DNA from: Deltaproteobacteria bacterium
GTDB taxonomy: Bacteria; Desulfobacterota_D; UBA1144; Nemesobacterales; JAJCZQ01
Assembly (NCBI GenBank): GCA_029262335.1
Contig: JAJCZQ010000031.1
Coordinates: 1 to 64,000, forward strand
Direction of reading: 5' to 3'
DNA length: 64,000 nucleotides
Each line of letters starts with the position of its first letter. The stretch's first letter is position 1. Below are positions 16,408 to 25,327 of this stretch, one piece after another. A program made the translations under genes and the position numbers. The notes under the pieces are model-generated. The model saw only the letters and a program-made list of their open reading frames with translations. It was not told the DNA's origin and ran no database searches.

Positions 16408-16842
16408 ATGCGCAACAGATTATTCCTATTTGGATTTTTATTAGTTATTTCAGCAGTATTTATATCTGCAGACAGTTTTGCGGAGACGGAAAAAAAGAGT
16501 CAGTACACAACAACTGATTCGGGGTTAAGATACAGGATTTTTAAAGAAGGCACGGGGCCTAAACCTGAGAAGGGTGATACAGTGAAAGTGCACTATACCG
16601 GGAAATTAACTGACGGTGCTGTCTTTGATTCATCAAAGGGCAGGGGGCCTTTTACCTTTAAGGTTGGAACCGGCCAGGTAATCAGCGGCTGGGATGAAGG
16701 CGTTATTGACATGAAAGTAGGAGAAGTAAGAGAACTTGTTATACCACCAAATCTTGGCTACGGCTCAAGAGGTGCCGGAAGTCTTATACCACCGGATTCC
16801 ACACTTGTATTCGAAGTTGAGATGCTCGAAATAGTAAAATAA
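16408..16842 (+). CDS. FKBP-type peptidyl-prolyl isomerase, exported
   Basis: A signal peptide (residues 1-26, ending SFAE) leads into one complete FKBP domain: DTVKVHYTGKLTDGAVFDSS, GTGQVISGWDEGVIDMKVGE, IPPNLGYGSRGAG and LIPPDSTLVFEVEML, with the conserved aromatic pocket residues. It catalyses cis-trans isomerisation of prolyl bonds, here in the periplasm. The start has AAGGAG before the ATG. It sits between htpG and acpH with very short gaps. Confidence 0.93.
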   Translation: MRNRLFLFGFLLVISAVFISADSFAETEKKSQYTTTDSGLRYRIFKEGTGPKPEKGDTVKVHYTGKLTDGAVFDSSKGRGPFTFKVGTGQVISGWDEGVIDMKVGEVRELVIPPNLGYGSRGAGSLIPPDSTLVFEVEMLEIVK

Positions 16843-16849
16843 AAGACTG

Positions 16850-17434
16850 ATGAATTACCTCTCTCATCTTTTTCTTGCAGAAGATACCGAAGAGTCGAAG
16901 ATTGGTAATTTGCTTGGTGATTTTGTAAAGGGCTGGTTAAATGATGATTTTACCCCGGAAATAATAAAGGGGATTAAGACTCATCGAAAGGTCGATTCTT
17001 TTACAGACAGCCATGAAATTGTTAAACAGACAAAAAAACTGATCAGCCCCGGGAGAAGAAAATATTCCGGGGTTTTGGTCGATATATTTTTCGACCACTT
17101 CCTGACACTTAAATGGCATGATTATTCCGATGCCGATTTTGATCTGTTTATAGAAAGTACCTATAAGATTTTACTTAAATACCAGGATATCTACCCTCTT
17201 AAGGGAAAAGCCCTTATTCCAAGGATAGTTCAAAAGGACTGGCTTAGAAAATATGGTGATTTTGAAGGCTTATCACTGGTCTTTGAAAGAATGTCCGTCA
17301 GGGTAAAAAGAGAAAACCCACTTGCGGGTTCCGAGGATGAACTTCGTGAGAACTATAATGAAATTGAAGAGAACTTTAATATTTTTTTTCCGGAAGTAAT
17401 AACATATGTTGAAAAAATCAGGGATGAACTTTAA
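16850..17434 (+). CDS. acpH: Acyl carrier protein phosphodiesterase (AcpH family)
   Basis: MNYLSHLFLAEDTEESKIGN and GDFVKG, then GIKTHRKVDSFTDSH and DIFFDHFLTLKW, form the HD-like metal-binding signature of AcpH (DUF479). AcpH removes the 4'-phosphopantetheine arm from holo-ACP. At 194 residues it is normal length. It starts 7 bp after the FKBP gene and is likely co-transcribed. Confidence 0.9.
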   Translation: MNYLSHLFLAEDTEESKIGNLLGDFVKGWLNDDFTPEIIKGIKTHRKVDSFTDSHEIVKQTKKLISPGRRKYSGVLVDIFFDHFLTLKWHDYSDADFDLFIESTYKILLKYQDIYPLKGKALIPRIVQKDWLRKYGDFEGLSLVFERMSVRVKRENPLAGSEDELRENYNEIEENFNIFFPEVITYVEKIRDEL

Positions 17435-17442
17435 AGACTTAT

Positions 17443-17469
17443 GTCATCCCGAACTTGATTCGGGATCTA
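17443..17469. repeat. Dispersed palindromic repeat, half copy
   Basis: GTCATCCCGAACTTGATTCG followed by GGATCTA is the left half of the family seen in full at 12352-12424. It lies directly after acpH. Confidence 0.7.
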
Positions 17470-17521
17470 ACTAGAATAAATATTTCTGAATACTTTTTTA
17501 AAAGTGTTAATCTAATTAACA

Positions 17522-18190
17522 ATGATCGATTTTTATACAGCGGCAACGCCAAATGGAAAAAAAATAGCAATCATGCTCGAAGAAACCGGGCTTGATTACA
17601 CACTTCATAAAATAAACCTCAGGGAAAATGAACAGAAAGAGGACTGGTACCTGAAAATAAATCCCAACGGCAGAATTCCTGCAATTATAGACAGGGACGA
17701 AAATGATTTCAGGGTTTTTGAATCAGGGGCCATTCTTATCTACCTGGCTGAAAAATCAAGAAAATTTCTACCTTCTGATATTAAAAACAGATCTGATGTA
17801 ATTCAGTGGGTCATGTTTCAGATGGCCGGGGTCGGCCCCATGCAGGGGCAGGCTAATGTTTTTTACAGGTATGCTCCCGAAAAAATCCCGTTTGCGATAG
17901 AACGCTACCAGAATGAAACAAACAGGTTGTATGATGTTTTGGACAAGCAGCTTTCCGGGAATGAATATATTGCAGGGGACTATTCAATTGCAGACATTGC
18001 TCACTGGCCGTGGATAGATGCACACGACTGGGCGGGTATTGACCTTGAACAATATTCTAATCTTAAGAGATGGCATGAAGAAGTAGGCAAACGGCCTGCA
18101 GTAATAAAAGGAAAAGACATACCGCCACGAAAGAAAAAAGAGTCATCAGATAAAGAAAGAATAGAAAGTATAAGGAAAATCCTGTCCTGA
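17522..18190 (+). CDS. Glutathione S-transferase family protein (YfcG-like)
   Basis: The N-terminal thioredoxin-like domain reads [20 protein letters not shown], with the glutathione-site segment [11 protein letters not shown] and [17 protein letters not shown]. The all-helical C-terminal domain has the N-capping segment [12 protein letters not shown]. This matches the nu-class/YfcG-type GSTs, which have disulfide reductase activity using glutathione-type thiols. No glutathione synthesis gene lies in the window. Confidence 0.9.
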   Translation: MIDFYTAATPNGKKIAIMLEETGLDYTLHKINLRENEQKEDWYLKINPNGRIPAIIDRDENDFRVFESGAILIYLAEKSRKFLPSDIKNRSDVIQWVMFQMAGVGPMQGQANVFYRYAPEKIPFAIERYQNETNRLYDVLDKQLSGNEYIAGDYSIADIAHWPWIDAHDWAGIDLEQYSNLKRWHEEVGKRPAVIKGKDIPPRKKKESSDKERIESIRKILS

Positions 18191-18272
18191 TTTATTAAAT
18201 TCAAAACAATAAATTTCTTTGTTTAACAATTCTGTGCTATCTTCATTTTATTAAAATCATACGGAGGTTGTT

Positions 18273-18905
18273 ATGAGTGAAAATGTGAAAATTGATGTTC
18301 TTGATGACGGGCCCCTTATAGTTGATAACCTTGAAACACTAACTAATTCCCAGGGTGAAAATGTTGAGATAGATGAAAAGATTGCTCTTTGCAGATGTGG
18401 GCACTCACAGAATAAACCTTTTTGTGACGGATCACATAAAAGTGCAGGTTTTTCGGGAAAGAGAGAAACAAACGCTTCTTTTAACAAGGAGCGGGCTTAT
18501 GAAGGTAAGGAAATAACAGTCCATGATAACAGGACTATCTGCTGCCACGCAGGAGAATGTGTATCGGGACTTAATTCCGTATTTGATATTAATACCAACC
18601 CCTGGATTAATCCTGATAACGCTTCGGCAGACGAAGTAATTGCTGTTGTTAAGAAATGCCCTTCCGGTGCATTAAGTTATACGGTCGATGAAGTACATAC
18701 CAGGAATTTTGATGCTGTACCGGCCATTAATATTGCCAAAGACGGCCCGTATAATATTTCGGGAAATATATCTATAAATGTTGAGGATGATATCCAGCCA
18801 CCTTCAAAAGAACATTACAGCCTTTGCAGGTGCGGTGCTTCAAAAAACAAACCATACTGCGATGGTTCCCATAACGATATAAAATTTAAAGACGAAGATA
18901 ATTAG
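18273..18905 (+). CDS. Double CDGSH iron-sulfur protein with a 4Fe-4S mono-cluster domain
   Basis: Two CDGSH zinc-finger-like [2Fe-2S] sites flank a divergent ferredoxin. Site 1 is CRCGHSQNKPFCDGSH (residues ~42-57), the central Fer4_19-type domain has ICCHAGECVSGLN and VVKKCPSGALSY, and site 2 is CRCGASKNKPYCDGSH near the C-terminus. All 3Cys-1His ligands are intact. It is probably an electron carrier or cluster-handling protein in the cytosol. It has a strong GGAGG ribosome-binding site and is 12 bp upstream of a thioredoxin-fold protein, suggesting a redox pair. Confidence 0.9.
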   Translation: MSENVKIDVLDDGPLIVDNLETLTNSQGENVEIDEKIALCRCGHSQNKPFCDGSHKSAGFSGKRETNASFNKERAYEGKEITVHDNRTICCHAGECVSGLNSVFDINTNPWINPDNASADEVIAVVKKCPSGALSYTVDEVHTRNFDAVPAINIAKDGPYNISGNISINVEDDIQPPSKEHYSLCRCGASKNKPYCDGSHNDIKFKDEDN

Positions 18906-18917
18906 AAGGAGATATTA

Positions 18918-19487
18918 ATGGTACTTACACCTTCAACAATGATTCCGCTCGGTTCTGCGGCACCGGATTTTACACTCCCCGATGCGGTTAGCGGACGGAC
19001 ACTATCCTTGAATGAATTAAGATCAGAAACTGCCACTGTAATCATGTTTATTTGTAATCACTGTCCTTACGTTAAGCATATACAAGACGGACTGGTTGAA
19101 CTGGCAAATGACTACCTGCAAAAAGGTGTAGGGTTTATCGCAATAAATTCAAATGATGCCATCAACTATCCGGAAGATTCCTTCGACAAAATGAAGGAAG
19201 TGGCAAAAAGATTTGGTTATCCGTTTCCTTATCTTTTTGACGAGTCGCAGGAAATAGCCAAAACCTACGAAGCTGCATGTACACCTGATTTTTTTATATA
19301 TGATAAAAATTTGAATCTTGCCTATCGGGGTCAAATGGATGATTCGCGACCAGGTAACGGGCAGCCTGTAACAGGCCGTGATATCAGAAATGCTCTTGAT
19401 GAATTAATAAAAGGGAATGATCTTTCTTCAAACCAGGTCCCAAGTATTGGCTGTAATATCAAGTGGAGAACTACGGCACAAGGTTAA
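18918..19487 (+). CDS. Thioredoxin-fold/redoxin family protein
   Basis: This is a 189-residue AhpC/TSA-like thioredoxin fold: APDFTLPDAVSGRTLSLNEL, the redox motif CNHCPYVKHIQ (CxxC), a cis-Pro region CTPDFFIYDKN, and the family C-terminus PSIGCNIKWR. There is no signal peptide. It is found widely as a conserved thioredoxin-like protein; its partner may be the CDGSH protein just upstream. The ATG follows AAGGAG. Confidence 0.88.
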   Translation: MVLTPSTMIPLGSAAPDFTLPDAVSGRTLSLNELRSETATVIMFICNHCPYVKHIQDGLVELANDYLQKGVGFIAINSNDAINYPEDSFDKMKEVAKRFGYPFPYLFDESQEIAKTYEAACTPDFFIYDKNLNLAYRGQMDDSRPGNGQPVTGRDIRNALDELIKGNDLSSNQVPSIGCNIKWRTTAQG

Positions 19488-19581
19488 TAAGGAATCAATA
19501 GTTAATTCAAATTTTTATTTAGGTTTAGTATCCCCATATGCATGGACCCCTACGGCATAAAGATAATAAGGAAACTAAGAA

Positions 19582-19610
19582 GTCATCTCGAACTTAATGT
19601 GAGAGATCTG
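19582..19610. repeat. Dispersed palindromic repeat, half copy
   Basis: GTCATCTCGAACTTAATGTG followed by AGAGATCTG matches the left half at 3344 and 26572. Confidence 0.7.
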
Positions 19611-19619
19611 TTTTTTTTG

Positions 19620-19716
19620 AACCCCCATCTTAATCTTCCCCCATAATTGTATGAGGGAAGAAATTATGAATTTAATATAAATTAAGAATAAGTCCCTCCC
19701 CTCTGATGGGGGAGGG
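19620..19716. repeat. Second repeat family: GC-rich palindromes
   Basis: CTTCCCCCAT...ATGAGGGAAG (19635-19660) and CCCTCCCC...GGGGAGGG (19694-19716) form hairpins. The preceding ACCCCCATCTTAATCTTCCC is also found, inverted and with few changes, at about 3432-3456. Both sites therefore combine the GTCATCTCG element and this element. Confidence 0.55.
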
Positions 19717-19737
19717 GTAGTGTGTTGATGAAATTTT

Positions 19738-20163
19738 TTATCTCTTCAGAAGGTCCCTGATTTCAGTCAGAAGTTTTTCTTCATTTGAAGGTTCAGGAGG
19801 TGTTTCAGGTGCTGCTTCTTCTTCCTTCCTCATATTGTTTATGCCCTTGATTACAAAAAATACTGCTATGGCAACAATGATGAAGCTTATTATGTTGTTA
19901 ATTAATACACCCCAGTTCATAGTGACTGCACCCGCTTCTGCTGCAAGAGCTACAGTTTCATATGGCCCGGGTGTTATACCTTCTTTTAAAACTACAAAAA
20001 GATTTGAAAAATCAACATCTCCCAGCATTAAACCTATCGGCGGCATAAGTACGTCATCGACAAGTGATTTAACAATTGTTCCAAATGCAGCACCAATGAT
20101 AATACCAACTGCCATGTCTACCACATTTCCTTTCATGGCAAACTCTTTAAATTCTTTAAGCAT
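19738..20163 (-). CDS. mscL: Large-conductance mechanosensitive channel MscL
   Basis: MscL opens on membrane tension and protects against osmotic downshock. The start [20 protein letters not shown] then [25 protein letters not shown] is the conserved first helix and pore. A second TM segment lies at residues ~82-106, and the C-terminal helix [14 protein letters not shown] is present. At 141 residues it is normal length. It is convergent with the upstream redoxin gene and divergent from glnS. Confidence 0.97.
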   Translation of the reverse strand: MLKEFKEFAMKGNVVDMAVGIIIGAAFGTIVKSLVDDVLMPPIGLMLGDVDFSNLFVVLKEGITPGPYETVALAAEAGAVTMNWGVLINNIISFIIVAIAVFFVIKGINNMRKEEEAAPETPPEPSNEEKLLTEIRDLLKR

Positions 20164-20296
20164 GGACTCCTCCCGTAATGTAAAATTAGTTTATTAGGAT
20201 ATCACAGACATATACGAAAAAATATAAAAATTATTTGATATTAACTCCAATATGATGAAAATAGTGTGTGAATAATTTTTATGTGGGCAAAAAACA

Positions 20297-21973
20297 ATGG
20301 ATGAAGCTGTAATAAAAAAGGATTTTATACACGAAATTATCAGGGAAGACCTGAACAATAATAAAAATAACGGGAAAGTTGTAACCAGATTTCCACCTGA
20401 ACCAAATGGCTATCTTCATATCGGCCATGCTAAATCAATCTGCCTTAATTTTGGAATAGCCGATGATTTTAACGGCATTTGTAATCTACGTTTTGATGAT
20501 ACAAATCCCAGCAAGGAAAATGAAGAATATGTGGAGTCAATGAAGCAGGACATTAAATGGCTCGGTTTCGACTGGGAAGACAGGCTTTATTTTACTTCCG
20601 ACTATTTTGGAAAGCTATATGAATATGCAATTACATTTATTGAGAAAGGCATAGCCTATGTCGACAGTTTAAGCATGGAAGAGATCAGGGAATACAGGGG
20701 GACACTCAATACCCCCGGTAAAGACAGTCCTTTTAAATCAAGATCAATTGAAGAAAATCTCGATATGTTTGAAAAAATGAAAAATGGTGATTTCCCAGAA
20801 CATAGTCATGTACTGAGGGCAAAGATTGATATGGCTTCCGGGAATATGAATCTGAGAGACCCTGTGATGTTTAGGATTCTGGATACGCCGCATTACCATA
20901 CAGGGGAAAAATGGCATATCTATCCCATGTATGATTGGGCACATGGGCAGTCCGATTCTATTGAAGGTGTAACGCATTCAATCTGTACCCTTGAATTTGA
21001 AGAGCACAGGCCCCTTTACGACTGGTTTATTGAGCAGTTGGAAATTCCACATCCACAGCAGATAGAGTTCGCAAGGCTTAATCTCACTTACACGGTACTT
21101 AGCAAGAGAAAACTTATTGAACTTGTAGAAAATAATTATGTATCCGGGTGGGATGATCCCAGGATGCCAACTCTCGTGGGATTTAAAAGAAGAGGCTACA
21201 CACCTGATTCAATTAAAAACTTTTGCCGTGAAATAGGTGTTACAAAGAATGAGAGTAATATTGACCTTTCATTGCTGGAGCACAGTCTCCGTGATGATCT
21301 TAATAAAAAAGCCCTGAGGGCAATGGCTGTAATGGACCCGGTAAAGGTAGTAATAACCAACTATCCCGCAGACCTTGAAGATGAGATAGAAGCTATTAAT
21401 AACCCCGAAAACCCTGATGATGGCACCAGGATGGTCCCGTTTACCAAAGAACTGTTTATCGAGCGGGATGATTTTATGGAAGACCCTCCTAAAAAATATT
21501 TCAGGCTTTCTCCCGGCACCGAAGTAAGGCTGCGTTATGCTTACTATATAACCTGTACGGATTTTATAAAAGATGAATCAACAGGAGAAGTTAAAGAAAT
21601 TCACTGCACATATGATCCTGAGTCCAAAGGCGGACAGTCTCCTGACGGAAGGAAAGTCAAAGGTACAATCCACTGGGTTTCTGCAAAACATGCCGTAAAA
21701 GCAGAACTCAGGCTATATGACAGACTTTTTACAGTTGAAGACCCCACACATGCTGAAGAAAAAGACTACAAGGAATACCTGAACCCAGACTCTCTGGAAA
21801 TTAATAATAAGGCACTGCTCGAACCTGGTCTTGCTTCGGCAAGGAAAGGTATTAATTACCAGTTTGAAAGAAAAGGATATTTTATTGTTGATCCTATTGA
21901 TTCCACAGAGAATAAACTTGTATTTAACAGAACTGTTACACTGCGTGATTCATGGGCCAAAAAAAACAAGTAA
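20297..21973 (+). CDS. glnS: Glutaminyl-tRNA synthetase
   Basis: This class I synthetase charges tRNA-Gln directly. The HIGH motif is [16 protein letters not shown], the KMSKS-like motif is VLSKRKL, and GlnRS-specific segments [16 protein letters not shown] and the C-terminal beta-barrel ([13 protein letters not shown]) are present. At 558 residues it matches the bacterial enzyme. Its presence suggests Gln-tRNA is made directly, as in proteobacteria-like lineages, rather than only by GatCAB. Confidence 0.97.
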   Translation: MDEAVIKKDFIHEIIREDLNNNKNNGKVVTRFPPEPNGYLHIGHAKSICLNFGIADDFNGICNLRFDDTNPSKENEEYVESMKQDIKWLGFDWEDRLYFTSDYFGKLYEYAITFIEKGIAYVDSLSMEEIREYRGTLNTPGKDSPFKSRSIEENLDMFEKMKNGDFPEHSHVLRAKIDMASGNMNLRDPVMFRILDTPHYHTGEKWHIYPMYDWAHGQSDSIEGVTHSICTLEFEEHRPLYDWFIEQLEIPHPQQIEFARLNLTYTVLSKRKLIELVENNYVSGWDDPRMPTLVGFKRRGYTPDSIKNFCREIGVTKNESNIDLSLLEHSLRDDLNKKALRAMAVMDPVKVVITNYPADLEDEIEAINNPENPDDGTRMVPFTKELFIERDDFMEDPPKKYFRLSPGTEVRLRYAYYITCTDFIKDESTGEVKEIHCTYDPESKGGQSPDGRKVKGTIHWVSAKHAVKAELRLYDRLFTVEDPTHAEEKDYKEYLNPDSLEINNKALLEPGLASARKGINYQFERKGYFIVDPIDSTENKLVFNRTVTLRDSWAKKNK

Positions 21974-22044
21974 TTTTCTTAAAGTAAATCAGATTTATAT
22001 ATAAAAAATAATTAATAGAATTAAAATTATATTCAGGAGTCATT

Positions 22045-22818
22045 GTGAACTGGCTAATAGAAGAACAAGAAGGCATTGTGATTTTGAAAATGAGTTCCAA
22101 CAAACTCAACCTGATGAACGATGCATTTTTTAAAGACCTTAACTACGCGTTTGATACACTTGATAAAGAATATGCCAACAAACCCGTTGTACTAACCTCT
22201 GTTGGCAATGTATTCTCAGCCGGCCTCGATCTAAACCAGTGCTATGAAATATTTGCAGGCGGTAATACCGATGAAGTATTAAGCTGGTTTAACCAGTTCA
22301 GGGATTCAATGCTTCGTGTCTTTAATTTTAACCGGCCAATTGTAGCAGCTTTAAATGGACATGCTATTGCGGGCGGACTCATATTGGCACTTTGCTGTGA
22401 TACGCGCTATGCAGTTAGTACCAACGCAAAGTTTGGGCTAAATGAGGTTACTATCGGGTTTCCTCTTCCAAGTGTTTTTGCAGAGATTATTAAATATGCC
22501 CTTGGTGCCAGAAGGTCTGAAGAAATACTTTTTAACGGGATGCTTTATAATCCTGATGACTGTATTAAACTCGGAATATTCCATGATATTACCGATCACA
22601 ATAACCTGATTGATATGTCCGTTGCTTATGCCGGGCAGTTTAATTCTGATAATATGTATTCTTACTCCATAGCTAAAAAATCTCTGAGGGCCGAAGCAAA
22701 TCACAGGATTGAGGCCTATTGTAATGATATAGATAAAGATGTTCCGCGTATGTTCACCTCAGACAAAACTAAAAGCAATCTTAAATTGATTCTTGAGAAT
22801 CTTAAAGAGAGGAAGTAA
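22045..22818 (+). CDS. Enoyl-CoA hydratase/isomerase family protein
   Basis: This crotonase fold has the oxyanion-hole segments VFSAGLDLNQCYEIF and ALNGHAIAGGLILALCCDTRYAV. The catalytic glutamates of classical hydratase cannot be placed with certainty, so the reaction (hydration or double-bond isomerisation of acyl-CoA) is open. It starts with GTG preceded by CAGGAG. An 11-bp gap leads to a lipoprotein gene, starting a five-gene same-strand run. Confidence 0.85.
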   Translation: MNWLIEEQEGIVILKMSSNKLNLMNDAFFKDLNYAFDTLDKEYANKPVVLTSVGNVFSAGLDLNQCYEIFAGGNTDEVLSWFNQFRDSMLRVFNFNRPIVAALNGHAIAGGLILALCCDTRYAVSTNAKFGLNEVTIGFPLPSVFAEIIKYALGARRSEEILFNGMLYNPDDCIKLGIFHDITDHNNLIDMSVAYAGQFNSDNMYSYSIAKKSLRAEANHRIEAYCNDIDKDVPRMFTSDKTKSNLKLILENLKERK

Positions 22819-22829
22819 AGGGGACAATT

Positions 22830-23369
22830 ATGCAAACATTTATTTCATTGATCCTGATTATTTCGGCATGCCTTGTCTCATTGGCCTGTGATAAAGAGGT
22901 TGAAAATACAGACAGGACACTCATTGAGATTGATATCGAAAGCATTGCTGATGAAGCGGACCTTGAAGAAGTTGAGATTGACAGGGAGATATTTGCTGAC
23001 GGTAAAGAATCTTTAAAAATAACAACCGATAACCCCCTTGTTATACAGCTTGCAAACACAGGCAATATCGATGTTGAAGATGCGCTTCTTCTTTACAGAG
23101 CAAAAATAAAGACCCGGGACCTTAAGGGCAAGGTTTATCTTGAAATGTGGTGCAGTTTTGGTCAAAAAGGCCAGTATTTCTCAAAGGCAATAGACCATGC
23201 ACTAACGGGAACCAACGACTGGACAGTGCAGGAAGCGCCGTTTTTTCTTAAAAAGGGTGAGAATCCTGACGATATAAAACTAAACCTTGTTGTAAATGGA
23301 AAGGGCACTGTCTGGCTTGACCAGATAGAACTGCTGAGGAAACCTCTAAAAAATAATGTTAAAAATTAG
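22830..23369 (+). CDS. Predicted lipoprotein with carbohydrate-binding-like fold
   Basis: A signal peptide is followed by candidate lipobox cysteines at residue 14 (ISAC) or 20 (SLAC), then an acidic stretch. The body (residues ~60-170) has the jelly-roll pattern of CBM-like domains: ESLKITTDNP, YRAKIKTRDLKGKVYLEMW, GTNDWTVQEAPFFLKKGE, GKGTVWLDQIELLR. Ligand and role are not known. Its last 14 bases overlap the GNAT gene, implying translational coupling. Confidence 0.7.
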   Translation: MQTFISLILIISACLVSLACDKEVENTDRTLIEIDIESIADEADLEEVEIDREIFADGKESLKITTDNPLVIQLANTGNIDVEDALLLYRAKIKTRDLKGKVYLEMWCSFGQKGQYFSKAIDHALTGTNDWTVQEAPFFLKKGENPDDIKLNLVVNGKGTVWLDQIELLRKPLKNNVKN

Positions 23370-23838
23370 AAAAGCTCAAACAAATGACGCTGCATCAATG
23401 GCAGAAATCCTGAGAGAGATAGGCTGGTCCGAGCGTAGAAACTCCATGCCGCTTGAGCAGGTCTCAGGGCCTATTGAAGAGTTGATAGACCATTCTAAAA
23501 AGGACTCTGAAGGCCATACAATTTATGTAGCTGTGAATGAAGAAAATAAGGCCATAGGTTTTATTAATGTTCACTGGGTGCCGTTTGTAATGCTTGGCGG
23601 GGTGGAAGGATATGTCTCAGATGTTTTTGTAAGCCCCGGTGCAAGTGGTATGGGAGCAGGAAGACTACTTATAGATGCAGTTATGCAGGAAGGCAAGGAG
23701 AGGGATGCTTACAGACTTATGCTTACTAACGGAAAGGAAAAACCTTCATATAAAAGAGGTTTTTACAGTAAAGCCGGATGGACCGAAAGGCCTAAAGTAG
23801 CAAACTTTGTTTATTATTACAAAGAGCCCTGGTCCTGA
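23356..23838 (+). CDS. GNAT-family N-acetyltransferase
   Basis: The GNAT fold begins with MLKIRKAQTNDAASMAEILREIGW. The acetyl-CoA site is VSDVFVSPGASGMGAGRLLIDAVMQEGK (Q/R-x-x-G-x-G/A-like loop), and the C-terminus is YKRGFYSKAGWTE. The substrate is unknown. It overlaps the upstream lipoprotein by 14 bases and is followed two to eleven bases later by a secreted thioredoxin-like protein. Confidence 0.88.
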   Translation: MLKIRKAQTNDAASMAEILREIGWSERRNSMPLEQVSGPIEELIDHSKKDSEGHTIYVAVNEENKAIGFINVHWVPFVMLGGVEGYVSDVFVSPGASGMGAGRLLIDAVMQEGKERDAYRLMLTNGKEKPSYKRGFYSKAGWTERPKVANFVYYYKEPWS

Positions 23839-23849
23839 TTATGTTTATT

Positions 23850-24416
23850 ATGAAAATACAATTTACTTTATTTTTATTGTTGTTATTTACTTTCTTTGTC
23901 AGTCATGATGCGTTTGCCAGGGTGTATAAATGCCACGATACAAACGGGAAAGTAGTTTACAAAAATGCACCCTGCTCTGAGGGGCAAAAGAGTGAAACAG
24001 TAATAAATATTGACAGGTCCGGTAAAGAATATGATAAGAGCTATGATTATGAGAATGAGGACTATCTGGAGCCGGTAATTACTCGGGAAAGGAAAGTTGA
24101 GGATGTTAAGAAAATAAGCAGCGGCGAGAGGGTAAATCTAAACAACTATGTGGTAAAGGATAAAATCACAGCCTTTTTGTTTTATGCCGACTGGTGCCAT
24201 GCCTGCGAAAAGATAAGGCCTGGTGTTGAAAATATGGCCCGCAATTCAGACAATTTCATATTAAGAAAAATCGATATTACCGAATTTGAATCCCCGGTAA
24301 CGGACCAGTATCAAATAAAGTCGATACCTTATTTTTATATATATGACGAAAGCGGCGAGTTAAGAGTTAACGGCTCACAAAATAAGGCTTTAAACTATTT
24401 GAATAACAATATTTAG
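23850..24416 (+). CDS. Exported DUF4124-thioredoxin fusion protein
   Basis: A signal peptide (MKIQFTLFLLLLFTFFVSHDAFA) is followed by a DUF4124 domain (RVYKCHDTNGKVVYKNAPCSE) and then a thioredoxin-like domain with the redox site FYADWCHACEKIRPGVENM and the cis-Pro segment IKSIPYFYIYDESGEL. It is probably a periplasmic thiol-disulfide protein. The frame is open three codons further up (23841), but the Met at 23850 directly begins the signal peptide. The fusion of these two domains is the notable point. Confidence 0.8.
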   Translation: MKIQFTLFLLLLFTFFVSHDAFARVYKCHDTNGKVVYKNAPCSEGQKSETVINIDRSGKEYDKSYDYENEDYLEPVITRERKVEDVKKISSGERVNLNNYVVKDKITAFLFYADWCHACEKIRPGVENMARNSDNFILRKIDITEFESPVTDQYQIKSIPYFYIYDESGELRVNGSQNKALNYLNNNI

Positions 24417-24488
24417 GTGTTCTTTGTTTTTTACTTAACATTTCCTGCAAAGTATAATTTTCAGAATATAAAATAAAGAGGAATAAAA

Positions 24489-25325
24489 ATGAAATTTGAA
24501 GGAACAAAAGACTATATTGCAACACGTGACCTGAACCTTGCAGTAAATGCAGCAATAACACTCGAACGGCCACTCCTTATCAAGGGAGAACCCGGCACCG
24601 GTAAGACAATGCTGGCCTTTGAAGTTGCAAAGGCACTTAAGATGGACATCATAACCTGGCATGTAAAGTCAACCACTACAGCACAGCAGGGCCTTTACGA
24701 ATATGATGCAGTGGCAAGGCTCCGTGATTCCCAGCTTGGTGACAAAAGGGTCAATGACATTTCAAACTATATAAATAAGGGAAAGCTCTGGGAAGCATTT
24801 GATGCTAAAAAACAGGTTGTACTGCTTATTGATGAAATTGACAAGGCTGATATTGAGTTTCCAAATGACCTCCTTCTGGAACTCGATAAGATGGAGTTTT
24901 ACTGCTATGAAATTAAAGAAACAATAAAGGCAAAATTACGCCCTATAGTAATTATTACTTCCAACAATGAAAAAGAGCTGCCCGATGCATTCCTGAGAAG
25001 GTGTTTCTTTCACTATATAGCTTTTCCAGAAAGGGAAACACTTGAGGAAATTGTTTTAGTCCATTACCCCAAACTTGAGAAAAAATTGCTCGACCAGGCA
25101 CTGACACTTTTTTATGCCATGAGAGGCGTGGAAGGTTTTAAAAAGATGCCGTCTACCAGTGAACTTATAGACTGGATCAAACTACTGGTTGTTGGCAAAA
25201 TCACTGCCGCAGAACTTAGCAAAGTTGATTTTGAAGAAAATATGCCCCCTTACACAGGTTCACTTCTAAAAAATGAGCAGGACCATGAGCTTATTAACAA
25301 TATAAGATATCGGATCAGAAGGTAA
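24489..25325 (+). CDS. MoxR-type AAA+ ATPase
   Basis: Walker A is IKGEPGTGKTMLAFE (residues ~31-45), Walker B is VVLLIDEIDKAD (~110-121), sensor 1 is IVIITSNNEKELPDAFLRRC (~150-170), and the C-terminal lid follows. MoxR ATPases act as chaperones that help assemble or activate complexes together with a von Willebrand A protein, which is exactly the next gene (2-bp gap). The target of this pair is not evident. Confidence 0.92.
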   Translation: MKFEGTKDYIATRDLNLAVNAAITLERPLLIKGEPGTGKTMLAFEVAKALKMDIITWHVKSTTTAQQGLYEYDAVARLRDSQLGDKRVNDISNYINKGKLWEAFDAKKQVVLLIDEIDKADIEFPNDLLLELDKMEFYCYEIKETIKAKLRPIVIITSNNEKELPDAFLRRCFFHYIAFPERETLEEIVLVHYPKLEKKLLDQALTLFYAMRGVEGFKKMPSTSELIDWIKLLVVGKITAAELSKVDFEENMPPYTGSLLKNEQDHELINNIRYRIRR

Positions 25326-25327
25326 TT

